A stretch of 64,000 bases of DNA. Origin: Haloferula sp. BvORR071 (GTDB lineage: Bacteria; Verrucomicrobiota; Verrucomicrobiia; Verrucomicrobiales; Akkermansiaceae). Below are positions 8,901 through 17,520 of this stretch, piece by piece. A program made the position numbers and the translations under genes. Each line of letters opens with the position of its first letter. The first letter of the stretch is position 1. The stretch spans positions 62,001-126,000 of the forward strand of contig NZ_BATP01000045.1 of assembly GCF_000739615.1 (NCBI RefSeq). The letters are read 5' to 3'. The notes below the pieces were generated by a model. The model saw nothing but the letters and a program-made list of their open reading frames with translations, made no database searches and had not been told where the DNA came from.

Positions 8901-9269
8901 GCTCTCCCGGATCTTCAGGTAGGGCGAGAGTTCGTGGGCGAGGTTTGGTGGGTATTGGAAGGGGAATTCTTCCGCGTATTCCTCTAGGAAGAAATCGAAG
9001 GGGTTGATGACGGTCATGTCCGCCACTAGGTCGACCACGATCTTCAGGTGGCGGGTCTTCTCCGGAAAAACCACCCGGGCGTTCCAGTTGCCGAAGGGGT
9101 CCTGCTGCCAATTCAGGAAGTGGTTCGCGGGCTCAATCGTAAGCGAGTAGGCGAGTATCGGCGTGCGCGAGTGGACACAGGGGCGGAGCCGGATCACGTG
9201 CGGCGACAGGTTGACCTCGCGGTCGTAACGATACTCGGTGAGGTGATGAAGGCCGACGCGAATTGCCAT
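5913..9269 (-). CDS. Transglutaminase-like / DUF2126 protein
   Basis: 1118 residues from ATG 9269. Longer in-frame starts exist up to 9371, but homologues begin at MAIRV..HH.T.YRYDR, so this start was chosen. The first 250 residues are a bacterial transglutaminase-like N-terminal domain plus the papain-like core, with catalytic C180 (GKGSCRDFA), H229 (DLHAWAEV) and D245 (GLDATSG). The rest is the long DUF2126 region, whose YEMPWDKRVD, TPDPGVIEVNVHP and TGTGGGNHVTLGG segments are typical of this family. Proteins of about 1100 residues with this layout are widespread and often sit beside circularly permuted ATP-grasp (DUF404/407) and alpha-E genes in a predicted peptide ligase/transglutaminase system. 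Those partners are not next to it here. Confidence 0.9.
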   Translation of the reverse strand: MAIRVGLHHLTEYRYDREVNLSPHVIRLRPCVHSRTPILAYSLTIEPANHFLNWQQDPFGNWNARVVFPEKTRHLKIVVDLVADMTVINPFDFFLEEYAEEFPFQYPPNLAHELSPYLKIRESGPRLMQWLEGISREKRRTIDFLVDVNSRINQALGYVIRLEAGVQSCEQTFEVGKGSCRDFAYLLVQALRHLGLAARFVSGYSVQLTPDEKPLEGPAGVTEDVTDLHAWAEVFIPGAGWVGLDATSGLFAGEGHIPLSCTPEPASAAPVVGGVDPCESEFIWANVVTRVHEDPRVTKPYSDTEWDAIDALGAKVDELLDAGDVALTMGGEPTFVSIDDMEGAEWNISADSPAKRKLALNLLNRLKNVFGPGGLLHYGEGKWYPGEPLPRWAYTVVWRKDGEPLWKDERLLADPNSNPGHGIEDARRFATMVTDELSCQQGHLIAGFEDAFYYAWRESTLPLNVDPYSADLDDPLERRYLANLLDRGLSKPTGFALPVEWDAEKEIWQSALWTFRRGRMSLTPGGSPMGFRLPLDSLPKVDEEARTKQALLEASPLEPVKALPAHGALLPAGRTLQASTPFTPDSPEPADSGKPLTQTALCFEPRNGKLHVFFPPVTHLEHYILLLEAVENVAARLKLPVVIEGYEMPWDKRVDRIKVTPDPGVIEVNVHPVTNWRDLVENTTTLYEAAKQSRLGTEKFMLDGRHTGTGGGNHVTLGGATPERSPFLRKPGLLRSLITYWQHHPGLSYLFSGLFLGPTSQAPRADEGRDDRLFELEIAFEQLPESGDPPWMVDRILRNMLTDLTGNTHRAEFCIDKLYAPGAASGRLGILELRAFEMPPHARMSLVQMLLVRSLVAKFWNEPYHKKLVRWGTELHDRFMLPHFVRQDLIDVAADLKLSGIPFEASWLEPFHEFRFPVYGRVCHDGVDLEIRAALEPWHVLGEESGSQGTARYVDSSVERVQVKIRNMVEGRHVLVCNGRRIPLQATGRRGEFVAGVRYKAWDPWSAMHPTIGVHTPLTFDVMDIWNRRSLGGCVYHVVHPGGRSYDSFPVNAYEAESRRVNRFWQHGHTSGVMEPASTGGFGYHRVEDRAGGPAVTYTEVPMEDPTMEFPVTLDLRR

Positions 9270-9415
9270 GGGGTGGATGCCCATGTAGCGCCCGCCATGC
9301 CAAATCATGCAAGGACCGATGCATGACCCTTCCGCCTCTAGAAGGCCGGGGTATCTTGCGAGGCGGGGCAAGATGCTGAGAATCAGTCGGATCGGCTGGG
9401 AGTGAAGGACAAATA

Positions 9416-9450
9416 CGCAAAAAGGCCGCGCGACCTGAAGTCGCGCGGCC
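9416..9450 (-). terminator. Intrinsic terminator of the PATR gene
   Basis: On the minus strand a perfect 11-base stem (GGCCGCGCGAC / GTCGCGCGGCC, plus-strand arms 9424-9434 and 9440-9450) with a 5-base loop is followed by TTTTTGCG. It lies 19 bases past the stop of the PATR gene and before the DUF2126 gene, so the two are probably separate transcription units. Confidence 0.8.
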
Positions 9451-9468
9451 CGGAAGTTCGCCCTTGGA

Positions 9469-12400
9469 TCAAGGTGCCGCGGTCACATTCACGCGCAGGA
9501 AGCCGTGGCCCGCCAAGCCCTCGGAGGCATCCAGCTTGAAGGTGTGGTACTCCCAGTCCGTGCCAGCCAGCGAAGGCAGGCCGGGCGCGGTGTCCGAGAC
9601 GGAGAGGTGGGACACGGCGGAGTCGAAGCCAGCCAGCCCTAGCGAGCCTTCGACCCGATAGACGACCCCGGCTACCGTGGCGGTCTGGGCGTTGCCCGTT
9701 CCGGTGCTGAAGGTCGCACCATCCCGGACCGCGATGGTCAAGGTCAGCTCCTTGCCGGCTGGCGCGGACGCATCCTGGAGGGAGCTTGCCTGCTTGCCTT
9801 GGTCGGCACCGCTCTTCGGATCACCGTTGAGCGCGAACTCCAGCAGGTTGCTGGTGCCATCCTTGTCCGGATCGGCGGTGGCGAGTGCATCGGGGCCGGT
9901 CAGCCCATTGGCGGATGCCCACGAATCGTAATTCGAAGCTGTGGCCAGTTGGGTAACCTTGATCAGGCCGTCACCGGTGATCGACGGCGAGGTGAAGTCC
10001 GCCCCGATGGCGTCAGGTCCGCCCCAGGTTCCCACTGCGGCAGGCACGCCGCCGATGGTCAGGGTCTTCACCGTGTCGATATCCGCGGTGAGGAGATCAA
10101 GCGTGGCACCGCCGGCAATCTTCACGTTGGAGTCGTCGGCCAGCGTGGCGTAGTGCAGCCGGAGCGTGCCCTCCGCGACCGTGGTGTCGCCGGTGTAGTT
10201 GGTCTCGAACCCGCTCAGGTCGAGCACGCCCGCGCCGAGCTTGGTCAGGCCGCCATCAACGGCGGCGTCGCCAGGGATTTCCGAGTGCTTCAGCTCTTGG
10301 TTGATGGCCACGTCCTTGCCATTGGTGTCGATCACCGCGCCGCCATTGCGGACATTCGCGCGGGTCAGGCCCTGCATGACGTTGGTGAAGCTGTTGTTCA
10401 GCTTCAGGGTGCCACCGTTGAAGTTGACGGTGGAAGTCCCCCCGGGAGCGGTGGTGGTGCCCACGCGGCTGAGCAGCAGGGTGCCGCCGTTCAGGTTGAG
10501 CGTCGCATTGTCCGCCGCGGTGGTAGCCATGAGGATGCCGTAGAAAATGCCGCCGATGGCGCTTCCGCCGGTGCTGTTGGTGGCGTTCACAGTGCCTCCA
10601 TTGATCGTCAGGGTGCCGGTGCTGCCCTGCTCCGCGATTACCATGTTGCGGGAGACGCCTGCTCCGCCGCTGGCGTTGAAGGTCCCGCCATTGATCACAT
10701 ACTCGCCGGTGGTGGCGGCGGTGCGGCCGATCACGGAGTAAGAACCGCTGTTCACCGTTCCTCCGGTCTGGAGGAAGGTGCCTTCGTGCACGTAGAAGTT
10801 CTGGTTCGCCGCGATGGTCAGCGAGCCCGAGGGTATGGTTAGGGTACCGGTGCCAAGCTTGTTGAACTGGCCGATGGCGGAGGTGCCGGTGAGGCTGAGA
10901 TTGCCAGCTCCCACGATGTTCAGCGTCTGGTTGCCGGTGATGTTTCCACCGTAGCTATAGGTGCCCGTGGTATTCAGGGCCAGGATGCCACCGCTGGAGA
11001 CGATGCCGCCGGTAAAGGTCTGGGTGGTGAGGTCCACCGTGAGGGTATTCGCACCGACCTTGGCCAGGGTGATATTGGTTCCGAGATTGGTGACGGTGCC
11101 GATGTTCGTGGTCAGGACCGTGTCCGCGCCGCCGCTATCAACGGCGACACGTGAGCCCGGCGCGAAAACCGCCGCGCCCATCAAGGTCAGGAAATCGGCA
11201 TCGCTTACATTGGCCGCGCCGAGACGCGCCCCGTAACCGGCTCCGCTTGCGACCGAGACCTTGGCGGGGTTCGGAATCGCAGTCATTACGTTTGCGACCA
11301 GGTTACCACCTTGGATGACGGTATCGCCCGTGTAGTCGTTCACGCCGCCGAGTCCCAGGACGCCTGCACCCTGCTTGGTCAGACCGCCGGTGCCGGTGCC
11401 CGCGGTCAGATTGGTGCTGATGGTGTCGAAGAAGCCATTGGTATCCACGATCGCGCCGCCCGCATTGATGACCGGGTTGAGCCCGCCGGTGAAGAGATTC
11501 GCACTGCCGGCCGTCGAGCGCAGGGTTCCACCATCGAAGTTGAAGGTGGCATTGCCCGCCCCCTTGTTGATGGCGACGCCGTTGATGTTGAAAGTTCCGC
11601 CCGCCAGCAGGTTGATGGTGCCGGTTTGGGCTGCCACGTTGGTGAGCTTGATCACGCCGGCGCTGGCGTGGGTGTAGCTGCCGGTCCCGGAGATCGTCAG
11701 AATCCCGGTCGAAGCGGTGGTCTGGGCTCCGTTGTAACCGGGGCCGACATAGAGTGCTCCCGCATTCACGGTGACGCTGCCCGAGGTGATGTTCATGGTG
11801 CCGGTGACAGGGCCGGTGCCAAGGAAGAGGGCGAGGCTCCCTGTGCCGAGGACCAGCGATCCACCTTGAACATTGATTGTGCCGCTGACGCCATCCCCCG
11901 CACCGACGTTGTCACTGCTGGTGGTGACGGTTCCGCCCGTGAGATTCAGCGTGGCCGGGCTGCTGCCTGCCCCATTGCCGACGATGAACTTTTTGATCGC
12001 GAAGGAAGGCGAAGAGAGATTCACGGTGGAGCTGGAGACGGTGAAATTCTTGCCCGTGCCCGCGTAGGTGCCGCTGAGGTTCAGGGTGCCAGTGCCGGCG
12101 GTCGTGACTGCGCCCGTGATCGCGGTGATCGCCGAGGAGATCGTGGTGCTGGTGCCGTTGGCAACCGTGATGATATTGTTGGTGGCGTTGTTGAAAGTCA
12201 GGCTGCCACCTCCCACCATGTAGCTGGTGGTTTGGAAGCTGAGATCGTTCGCGGAGATACCCCCGGCAGCGATGGTCACGGCACCGCCGGCACCGCCGAA
12301 GACAGCATCGTTGTCGGTGCCCGTGGCGGGCCATGCGCTGTTGGTGCCGGCCGTAGCGGCGCTGTCCCAATTAGGGGTCGTGGCGGCATCCCAAGTGCCG

Positions 12401-12522
12401 GCACCGCCATCGGCATCGGCGGTGGTGTCGGTGCCGTCCCAGTAGAGCGGAGCGGCGGAGACGGGGAGACTGAAGAGGGCGGTGGTTGAGGCTAAGGCTA
12501 GGAGAGCTTGGCGCGGGGTCAT
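9469..12522 (-). CDS. Autotransporter-associated beta-strand repeat (PATR) protein
   Basis: 1017 residues from ATG 12522, chosen because a clean signal peptide follows (MTPRQALLALASTTALF...SAAP). The body is Gly/Thr/Asn-rich beta-helix sequence. PATR signatures are visible, such as GGLTKQGAGVLGLGG then YTGDTVIQGG, and GGLTKLGAGVLDLSGF then YTGDTTVAEG. The end carries a short module common in Verrucomicrobia (YDSWASANGL...DPDKDGTSNLLEFALNGDP). No C-terminal outer-membrane autotransporter barrel is apparent, and no PEP-CTERM anchor is visible. It is probably exported and released or cell-surface bound. Long open frames on the opposite strand here are by-products of the repetitive, GC-rich coding sequence. 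Confidence 0.85.
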   Translation of the reverse strand: MTPRQALLALASTTALFSLPVSAAPLYWDGTDTTADADGGAGTWDAATTPNWDSAATAGTNSAWPATGTDNDAVFGGAGGAVTIAAGGISANDLSFQTTSYMVGGGSLTFNNATNNIITVANGTSTTISSAITAITGAVTTAGTGTLNLSGTYAGTGKNFTVSSSTVNLSSPSFAIKKFIVGNGAGSSPATLNLTGGTVTTSSDNVGAGDGVSGTINVQGGSLVLGTGSLALFLGTGPVTGTMNITSGSVTVNAGALYVGPGYNGAQTTASTGILTISGTGSYTHASAGVIKLTNVAAQTGTINLLAGGTFNINGVAINKGAGNATFNFDGGTLRSTAGSANLFTGGLNPVINAGGAIVDTNGFFDTISTNLTAGTGTGGLTKQGAGVLGLGGVNDYTGDTVIQGGNLVANVMTAIPNPAKVSVASGAGYGARLGAANVSDADFLTLMGAAVFAPGSRVAVDSGGADTVLTTNIGTVTNLGTNITLAKVGANTLTVDLTTQTFTGGIVSSGGILALNTTGTYSYGGNITGNQTLNIVGAGNLSLTGTSAIGQFNKLGTGTLTIPSGSLTIAANQNFYVHEGTFLQTGGTVNSGSYSVIGRTAATTGEYVINGGTFNASGGAGVSRNMVIAEQGSTGTLTINGGTVNATNSTGGSAIGGIFYGILMATTAADNATLNLNGGTLLLSRVGTTTAPGGTSTVNFNGGTLKLNNSFTNVMQGLTRANVRNGGAVIDTNGKDVAINQELKHSEIPGDAAVDGGLTKLGAGVLDLSGFETNYTGDTTVAEGTLRLHYATLADDSNVKIAGGATLDLLTADIDTVKTLTIGGVPAAVGTWGGPDAIGADFTSPSITGDGLIKVTQLATASNYDSWASANGLTGPDALATADPDKDGTSNLLEFALNGDPKSGADQGKQASSLQDASAPAGKELTLTIAVRDGATFSTGTGNAQTATVAGVVYRVEGSLGLAGFDSAVSHLSVSDTAPGLPSLAGTDWEYHTFKLDASEGLAGHGFLRVNVTAAP

Positions 12523-12642
12523 GGATTTGATGGGTACGGTTCTCCGTCCCGGCCGTGGGGTTGAGTTGTTGGGTTGGGTTCGGCCGGAACGAGCATTCAC
12601 CAGACGTTTGTCCTGGCGAACGCATTTCAATTTCCCCCGTAG

Positions 12643-12726
12643 ATGTCAGACAACTACGGGAAGCCCCGCATATCTCGGGGATCCGGCGACCTGGGACATC
12701 CCCCTTTGGAGGGGGCTCCGCTCGAC
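12643..12726. repeat. Hairpin-rich intergenic segment, REP-like
   Basis: Two short GC hairpins lie side by side: CCCCG/CGGGG at 12664-12680 and CCCCC-TTTGGA-GGGGG at 12700-12715. They sit between the end of the membrane-protein gene and the start of the PATR gene, both on the minus strand. No T-run follows on either strand, so this is more likely a REP-like fragment or structured 3' region than a classic terminator. Confidence 0.4.
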
Positions 12727-13980
12727 TCAGGTGGAGGCGATCCGCTTGCTGCTCCGCAGCACATCCTTCAGCCAGCCTTTCACCGCAGCAAAGCCACGGG
12801 AAAGTGCATGATCGCGCACGCCATTGCACTTCATGCGTCCGGCAATCATTTCCTCATGGCCGCGATAACGCGGCAAGAAAAGCAGGATCTCGGTCTCCTT
12901 GTCCGCTTCCTTGCGCTGGACTAGCGAGGGCGAGAGCAGGCCCTTGGCGACCAGCTTGTGGCCATCCGGCAGGGGCACGCTGCGTTCCTCAAGGAAGCAC
13001 ATGCGGCGATAGCGGAAGACCGCGGAACCATTGTCCAGGATCACCACCCGGCCGCCGGTGCGGGCCGGCAGGTCGCCGAGGCGGCCCAAGGTGAAAGCGT
13101 GCGGGCTCTCCGGCGCGGCGCGGCGCCGGCCCCGCCCGGGCAGCAGGATATCCGCAGCGAAGCGGCTGCCGAAGATCGCGAGGCGCATGGCGGAAGGCGC
13201 AAGCCACGCGGCCAGCGCGATGATGACGAGGCAGGCAAGGGCGGCGAGCCACGGGGCGACCACATACATCAGGACGACGGAGGCCAGCACCGAGGAGCGC
13301 ACCAGCTTGAGCAGGGCATCCAGTGTGGAGAAGGGTGAAAGGATGATCAGCACGTTGATCGCGTGGCTGCAGATCCAGACCAGCAGGAAGGCGAAGATCG
13401 AGATCGGCACAATCAGCCACAGAAAATCGATCGTTGCGAAGCTCTGCCCGAAGAGCGAGACGGCGGCAGCCGGCACCGCGGTGCCGGCTGCCTCCGGGTG
13501 CTCCGCCTTGAAGTGCTGCATCATGTCATTGGCCACGAAGGGCACAAAGGCGGCGCTGGCCACGAGGGCGCTGGCCTTGTTCTCGAAGAGTTCGACCATG
13601 TCGAAGGGCTTCTTCAGTACGCCGGGCATGGCAGTGCCGAGCGAGTCCTTCAGGAAGCACAAAGCCAGCAGCGCCAGCCCGCAGCCCCAAGCCCAAGGCT
13701 GGCAGAACCAGGGTAGATCGGCGCGTGCGGCGGGATCGGTATGCCAGTAGCGCCAGGCACCCACGGCGCTGACACCGAGCAGCGGCGAGATTGCCACGCC
13801 GGTGATCTCGGTGATGCCCTGGCTGAGGGCCACGCCGGGGATATACTTCTCCTGCTTCGCTTCCACCTTGGCGGCAGGAGCTGGCGGCGCGGCCGTGCCG
13901 CGCTCGACCTCCTGCGCTTGCAAGGGAGCAATGGCCATGAGCGCGATCGCGAGGATGGCGCGGCAGATCCGGGACTTCAT
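12727..13980 (-). CDS. Hypothetical multi-pass membrane protein with signal peptide
   Basis: 417 residues. A signal peptide (to about residue 22, ending APLQAQ) is followed by a short Pro/Ala segment and about six to seven hydrophobic helices between residues 50 and 280. The C-terminal 130 residues are soluble and basic. The LSQGITEITGVAISPLLGVS segment slightly recalls DUF4126-like membrane proteins, but this is too weak to name. It stands alone on the minus strand, 204 bases upstream of the PATR gene. Function not recognised. Confidence 0.65.
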   Translation of the reverse strand: MKSRICRAILAIALMAIAPLQAQEVERGTAAPPAPAAKVEAKQEKYIPGVALSQGITEITGVAISPLLGVSAVGAWRYWHTDPAARADLPWFCQPWAWGCGLALLALCFLKDSLGTAMPGVLKKPFDMVELFENKASALVASAAFVPFVANDMMQHFKAEHPEAAGTAVPAAAVSLFGQSFATIDFLWLIVPISIFAFLLVWICSHAINVLIILSPFSTLDALLKLVRSSVLASVVLMYVVAPWLAALACLVIIALAAWLAPSAMRLAIFGSRFAADILLPGRGRRRAAPESPHAFTLGRLGDLPARTGGRVVILDNGSAVFRYRRMCFLEERSVPLPDGHKLVAKGLLSPSLVQRKEADKETEILLFLPRYRGHEEMIAGRMKCNGVRDHALSRGFAAVKGWLKDVLRSSKRIAST

Positions 13981-14090
13981 GCCGCGCGTGGTAACAAATC
14001 GCGGGGGGCCCGGCTATCCGAGAATGACCTCCGGGCGGTGGAAAGGGCGGGGGATTTTCCACACTCCGCGTGGAGGAAGAAAAGCACCCC

Positions 14091-14339
14091 ATGTTGGTAG
14101 TGCTACAGTGCGAACTTGCCATCACGGCGGCACTTGTTCACGGCTTCACGCGCCATTTTTTCCTCCCAATGGACAATCATTCCGAATTCGAAAGCCTCTT
14201 GGGCCGCGACGTGGACCCGTCGCATCTGCCACCGGCGGAACGCCTGTGTGCCATCTTGCGCGGCTTGTTCGATTGCTTGCAGGATCTCAACCAGCGCTTG
14301 GCCGATCTGGAGGCAAGGGAGGACGGACGCCGGTATTGA
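14091..14339 (+). CDS. Small hypothetical protein
   Basis: About 82 residues from ATG 14091, preceded by GGAGGAAG. Alternative starts are GTG 14070 and ATG 14169. The 14169 start gives a 56-residue protein made only of the well-behaved part (MDNHSEFESLLG...LADLEAREDGRRY). That part is predicted helical, with a heptad-like C-terminal helix (RLCAILRGLFDCLQDLNQRL). No family is recognised. It ends 18 bases from the convergent small membrane-protein gene. Confidence 0.4.
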   Translation: MLVVLQCELAITAALVHGFTRHFFLPMDNHSEFESLLGRDVDPSHLPPAERLCAILRGLFDCLQDLNQRLADLEAREDGRRY

Positions 14340-14357
14340 GCGGTCTGCCGCTCAAGC

Positions 14358-14606
14358 TCAAAACAGGTGCCCGATGAGGGTGAAGAGGAGTTCGAGCAGA
14401 GCCCCGGCACCTTCGGCGCTCGTCGCATCCAGAATCGCGTCGAGGCTCCGGCGCAGCCCGAAGATCGAGAAGACGGCAGTCAGGGCACCTGCGATGTCGA
14501 GCAAGACTTGTTTCGCGACTTCATCAATGGGCCAGCCGGTGAGGCCGGCGAACAGCATCGCGAGGCCCGCGGTGAAGAAGATAAGGCGCAGCGCGCCTGG
14601 AAGCAT
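14358..14606 (-). CDS. Small hypothetical membrane protein
   Basis: 82 residues from ATG 14606, which has AAGG about 8 bases upstream. A longer reading from 14720 adds 38 hydrophilic residues without a ribosome site. Two hydrophobic segments are visible (residues 3-20, LPGALRLIFFTAGLAMLF, and about 30-48, LLDIAGALTAVFSIFG), followed by a third near the end (ALLELLFTLIGHLF). No family recognised. Confidence 0.45.
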   Translation of the reverse strand: MLPGALRLIFFTAGLAMLFAGLTGWPIDEVAKQVLLDIAGALTAVFSIFGLRRSLDAILDATSAEGAGALLELLFTLIGHLF

Positions 14607-14788
14607 CAGGACCTTGGGCCTGCGGTGTTCCGGCTCGCCGGACGTCCGATGCGTCCCCCCGGCGACGTGGAGGCCGGCCTCGATCGTGTGGGTTCGCAGC
14701 TTGTCCTGACCACCGGGCATGGGGACTTTTATTCAAGTCCCGCAAAGTCGGCTGCTGCAATTGAACGGGAATTTTCCACCACGCCGCT

Positions 14789-15967
14789 TCACTCGCCTTC
14801 CTTCTCCAGCTTGAAGTCATATTCTCCCGGCGCGCCGAAGACCGGTTCGCTCGATTCGAAGTCCTCGTTCGCTTCCTTGAAGCCCGGGGCTGCCACAGTG
14901 ATGAAGCGCAAGTAGGGCGCGGAGGCGCGCAGTTCGTAGGCACCGTCCTCACCGCTCGTGGTCGATTCAAAGTTGTGGTCGTCCGAGTAGCTCAGGGGTT
15001 CGCTGTGGCGGGAAATGCCGGCAGTGACCTTCGCGCCGGACAAGGGTTTGCCATCCGGGCCGGTGATGTGGCCGTGGAAAAGGTGGGGGCTTTCCGGCGC
15101 GATCACGCAGCGGATCTCGATTTCTTTTTCGTCCTCGCGCGGCGTGATACGGTCCACGATCGTATCGACCCACTGGGTGCGGAGCCGGGTCTTGATCCAA
15201 ACCGGCTCCTTGTCGTCTTTCATATCGATCCGGGCGGAGAACTGGAAGGTCGCTGGATAGACGCCTTCGAGCGCGAACTTGCCACTGGCATCGCTATCCG
15301 TCTCGCGGCGGAGTATCCCGCCGCCGTAGCCGGTATGGGATTCCATCTGCAGATCTGTCCACGCAGTGACGTGGCCGACAAGGGGCTTGCCGGCTGGATC
15401 TACGAGCATGCCGGTGATGCGCATGGCAAGCAGGAGTTGGAGCGCAAGTGGCGTGCTGTCTTCGGTTAGCAGCCGGCGCCGGCGGAGAAATTCGCCGAGC
15501 TCATCGCGGGCCTCGGATTGCTCCAATTGCTCCTCCTCTTTTGCTCCGTCCACGTCGTTCTCCGGGTGATAGATCCGCGGGCTGATCACGAAGCCCGCCT
15601 TCCCGGCATCGGCGACGAGGTGATAGGTTCCCCAGCCCGGTAGATCTTCGCCGGTGAGTTCCTTGGCCTTGTAACAGGAAAAGCGGCCGAGGCGCACCTG
15701 GCAGTGCCCGCCGGCATCCGTCTTGAAGTGCCAGCCCGGGTGCGGCTCCTCGCCTTCATCGAGGCTCGCGGGATTGTACATCGACTGGCGGGCGACGCCG
15801 ACCAAATCGACCGGCACGTCAGCGGCGGGCTTGCCTGCGGTGTCGGTGAGGCTGACTTCGATCGTGCGCCATGCGACCTTGGTGGGCTTGTCCTCCTCCG
15901 CCTGCGCCATGGCCATCCACGATCCTGAAGCGATGGCCAGCAGGGCGGCGAGTGGGCGAATTTTCAT
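14789..15967 (-). CDS. Secreted carboxypeptidase-regulatory-like-domain protein
   Basis: 392 residues from ATG 15967, where a signal peptide starts (MKIRPLAALLAIASGSWMAM, cleavage near AQAEE). Three immunoglobulin-like CarboxypepD_reg/SdrD-B-like modules are recognisable by V-x-D-x-x-G-K-P-L/A-x-x-x-V starts: VSLTDTAGKPAADVPVDLVG near residue 40, VDPAGKPLVGHVTAWTD near 190, and TGPDGKPLSGAKVTAG near 300. Each is followed by a D-x-x-G-x-F/Y-x-L strand. Such proteins are exported and usually bind carbohydrate or protein partners; no enzyme motif is seen. It is divergent from the plus-strand gene beginning at 16063. Confidence 0.75.
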   Translation of the reverse strand: MKIRPLAALLAIASGSWMAMAQAEEDKPTKVAWRTIEVSLTDTAGKPAADVPVDLVGVARQSMYNPASLDEGEEPHPGWHFKTDAGGHCQVRLGRFSCYKAKELTGEDLPGWGTYHLVADAGKAGFVISPRIYHPENDVDGAKEEEQLEQSEARDELGEFLRRRRLLTEDSTPLALQLLLAMRITGMLVDPAGKPLVGHVTAWTDLQMESHTGYGGGILRRETDSDASGKFALEGVYPATFQFSARIDMKDDKEPVWIKTRLRTQWVDTIVDRITPREDEKEIEIRCVIAPESPHLFHGHITGPDGKPLSGAKVTAGISRHSEPLSYSDDHNFESTTSGEDGAYELRASAPYLRFITVAAPGFKEANEDFESSEPVFGAPGEYDFKLEKEGE

Positions 15968-16062
15968 CTGGCGGTGATACGAAGCATTTCGTGCTCCTTG
16001 CTCAAGAGCCGAGCAGCGACCGACAAGGAACTGTGCGGGCGGAGTTATCCCCACGACATTGC

Positions 16063-17193
16063 ATGCTGACGAAAGGACCGATCCGGGAAACGCTCCTCAC
16101 ACTGCTCCTGCTGGCCAATGTGGCAGTGCTGGCGCTGCTGTGGACGGCGCAGCAACGCGTCCTGCGTGAGAACGAGGCACTGCGTAGCGAAGTCAAAAAA
16201 TGGCGATACGTGGCGGAAGCTCCCGCTGGGGATCGAGCCCGGGCCGCCGCGCAACCCAGCGACTACGAGTTGGAGGGATACCGCAAATCGGCGCGCGAGA
16301 AGGTGGCGGAACTGAAGGCGACGAAGGATGCAGCGCGGAAGCACGAGTTGTTGGGCGCGATTTCAGCAATGCCGGAAGGATCCGTGGAGCCTGGGACCCT
16401 GCTGGAACTGATTGGCGAACTTCCGGAAGGCGAGCGATCGGCGGTCTATGCTCAATACGCTCAGTATTTCGCTGCCAGGGAGCCGGCCAAGTATTTCGAG
16501 ATGCTCGCGAAGCTGGGCCCGGGGGATCGCCGCCAAGATGCGGTGCGCGACGGACTGCCGGAGCTTGATTCTCCGAATCTGAAAAAGTTGTTCGCGATTG
16601 TGCAGGCTTGGGGCAGCCAAGAGGAGATCGAGGATCTTGCGCAGTGTTTTCACTCCCTCGACGAGGCGAAGTTCAGTGCCGTGGACCTCTTGGCGTGCGC
16701 CAAGGACCTCCCTTCAGGGAACGAAGCGGAGCGCTACGACCTCCGTGGCTCCTTGACCTTCGGCGCGGGCGAGCTTGATGCCCACGCTGGAGTGTATCGT
16801 GATCCCGGGATCCTTCGTGCGGACTTCGGCGAGGCAGCCGCTGATCGCTACCTCGAGGCGAATCTAACTGAGTTGCTGGGCACGGGCGACGAGGGCCCGG
16901 AGGCCTTCCTCGGTATGATGGCACGCGGAAAAATTGGCGCGGAAACGCGGCGGGGCCTTTGGAACCAGATGGCCAGCATCGCGCTGAACCGCAGCAATGG
17001 CGAGGCGCTGGCCTGGGGCTGGAAGCTGCCGGAGGCAGACGCCGGAACCTACTTTGAGATGCTGGGCCGGGGTCTGGCTCGGCAAGACATCGATCAGGCC
17101 GCCAAGGTGGTGGCAGAGATGCCGACCGGGAAGGCCCGCGAGGCGATGGCGGCGGCAGTGGAAGAGCGCCGGCAGGAGAGCGGCGCGAGGTAG
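16063..17193 (+). CDS. Hypothetical membrane-anchored helical protein
   Basis: 376 residues from ATG 16063. Starting further upstream would overlap the divergent gene's promoter region. An N-terminal transmembrane helix (about residues 9-27, TLLTLLLLANVAVLALLW) leads into a predicted coiled coil (QQRVLRENEALRSEVKKW). The soluble part is an all-helical repeat-like domain, with PEGERSAVYAQYAQYFAARE and two YFEMLxxxLxxxD segments reminiscent of TPR/HEAT-type scaffolds. It resembles lineage-specific Verrucomicrobia proteins of unknown role. Two more small membrane-protein genes follow on the same strand. Confidence 0.65.
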   Translation: MLTKGPIRETLLTLLLLANVAVLALLWTAQQRVLRENEALRSEVKKWRYVAEAPAGDRARAAAQPSDYELEGYRKSAREKVAELKATKDAARKHELLGAISAMPEGSVEPGTLLELIGELPEGERSAVYAQYAQYFAAREPAKYFEMLAKLGPGDRRQDAVRDGLPELDSPNLKKLFAIVQAWGSQEEIEDLAQCFHSLDEAKFSAVDLLACAKDLPSGNEAERYDLRGSLTFGAGELDAHAGVYRDPGILRADFGEAAADRYLEANLTELLGTGDEGPEAFLGMMARGKIGAETRRGLWNQMASIALNRSNGEALAWGWKLPEADAGTYFEMLGRGLARQDIDQAAKVVAEMPTGKAREAMAAAVEERRQESGAR

Positions 17194-17289
17194 GCTGCGG
17201 GCACTTGCTTGCGCGCGAATCCGGCTTCTGCTTTGGATCGTGGCGGAGAGAATGGCGGAGTCCGATGCGGCACCAGCCAGCGATTGCCG

Positions 17290-17442
17290 ATGAAAGGAAA
17301 CATCAAGGGGAAGATCCTCGCGCTGCTGCTGCTGGGCGGCGTCGTGGCGCTGATTGTGTTGTGGTTCGTGCAGCAAAAGGCGGCGCGGGAAGATGACCAG
17401 TTGCCGGCTCCGGCATCGGGCTCTGCGGTCGCGCCGCGCTGA
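17290..17442 (+). CDS. Short single-span membrane protein
   Basis: 50 residues from ATG 17290 (MKGNIKGKILALLLLGGVVA). One transmembrane helix (residues 9-27) has a basic N-terminus and a Pro/Ala/Ser-rich tail. A reading from 17209 would add 27 residues with no domain. No family recognised. The same-strand spacing suggests it is co-transcribed with the flanking hypothetical genes. Confidence 0.45.
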   Translation: MKGNIKGKILALLLLGGVVALIVLWFVQQKAAREDDQLPAPASGSAVAPR

Positions 17443-17520
17443 CGGCTCGCATTGGGATTTCCCGGGGATTTCACCGGCGCTTCCTCGTGGCTTCGCGGTC
17501 ACGATGGACTGTCCGCTGCG

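Noticed and set aside
9799-12489. Two long plus-strand frames antisense to the PATR gene
   Set aside because: They are shadows of repetitive Gly/Thr codons; the minus-strand gene has a signal peptide and PATR motifs.
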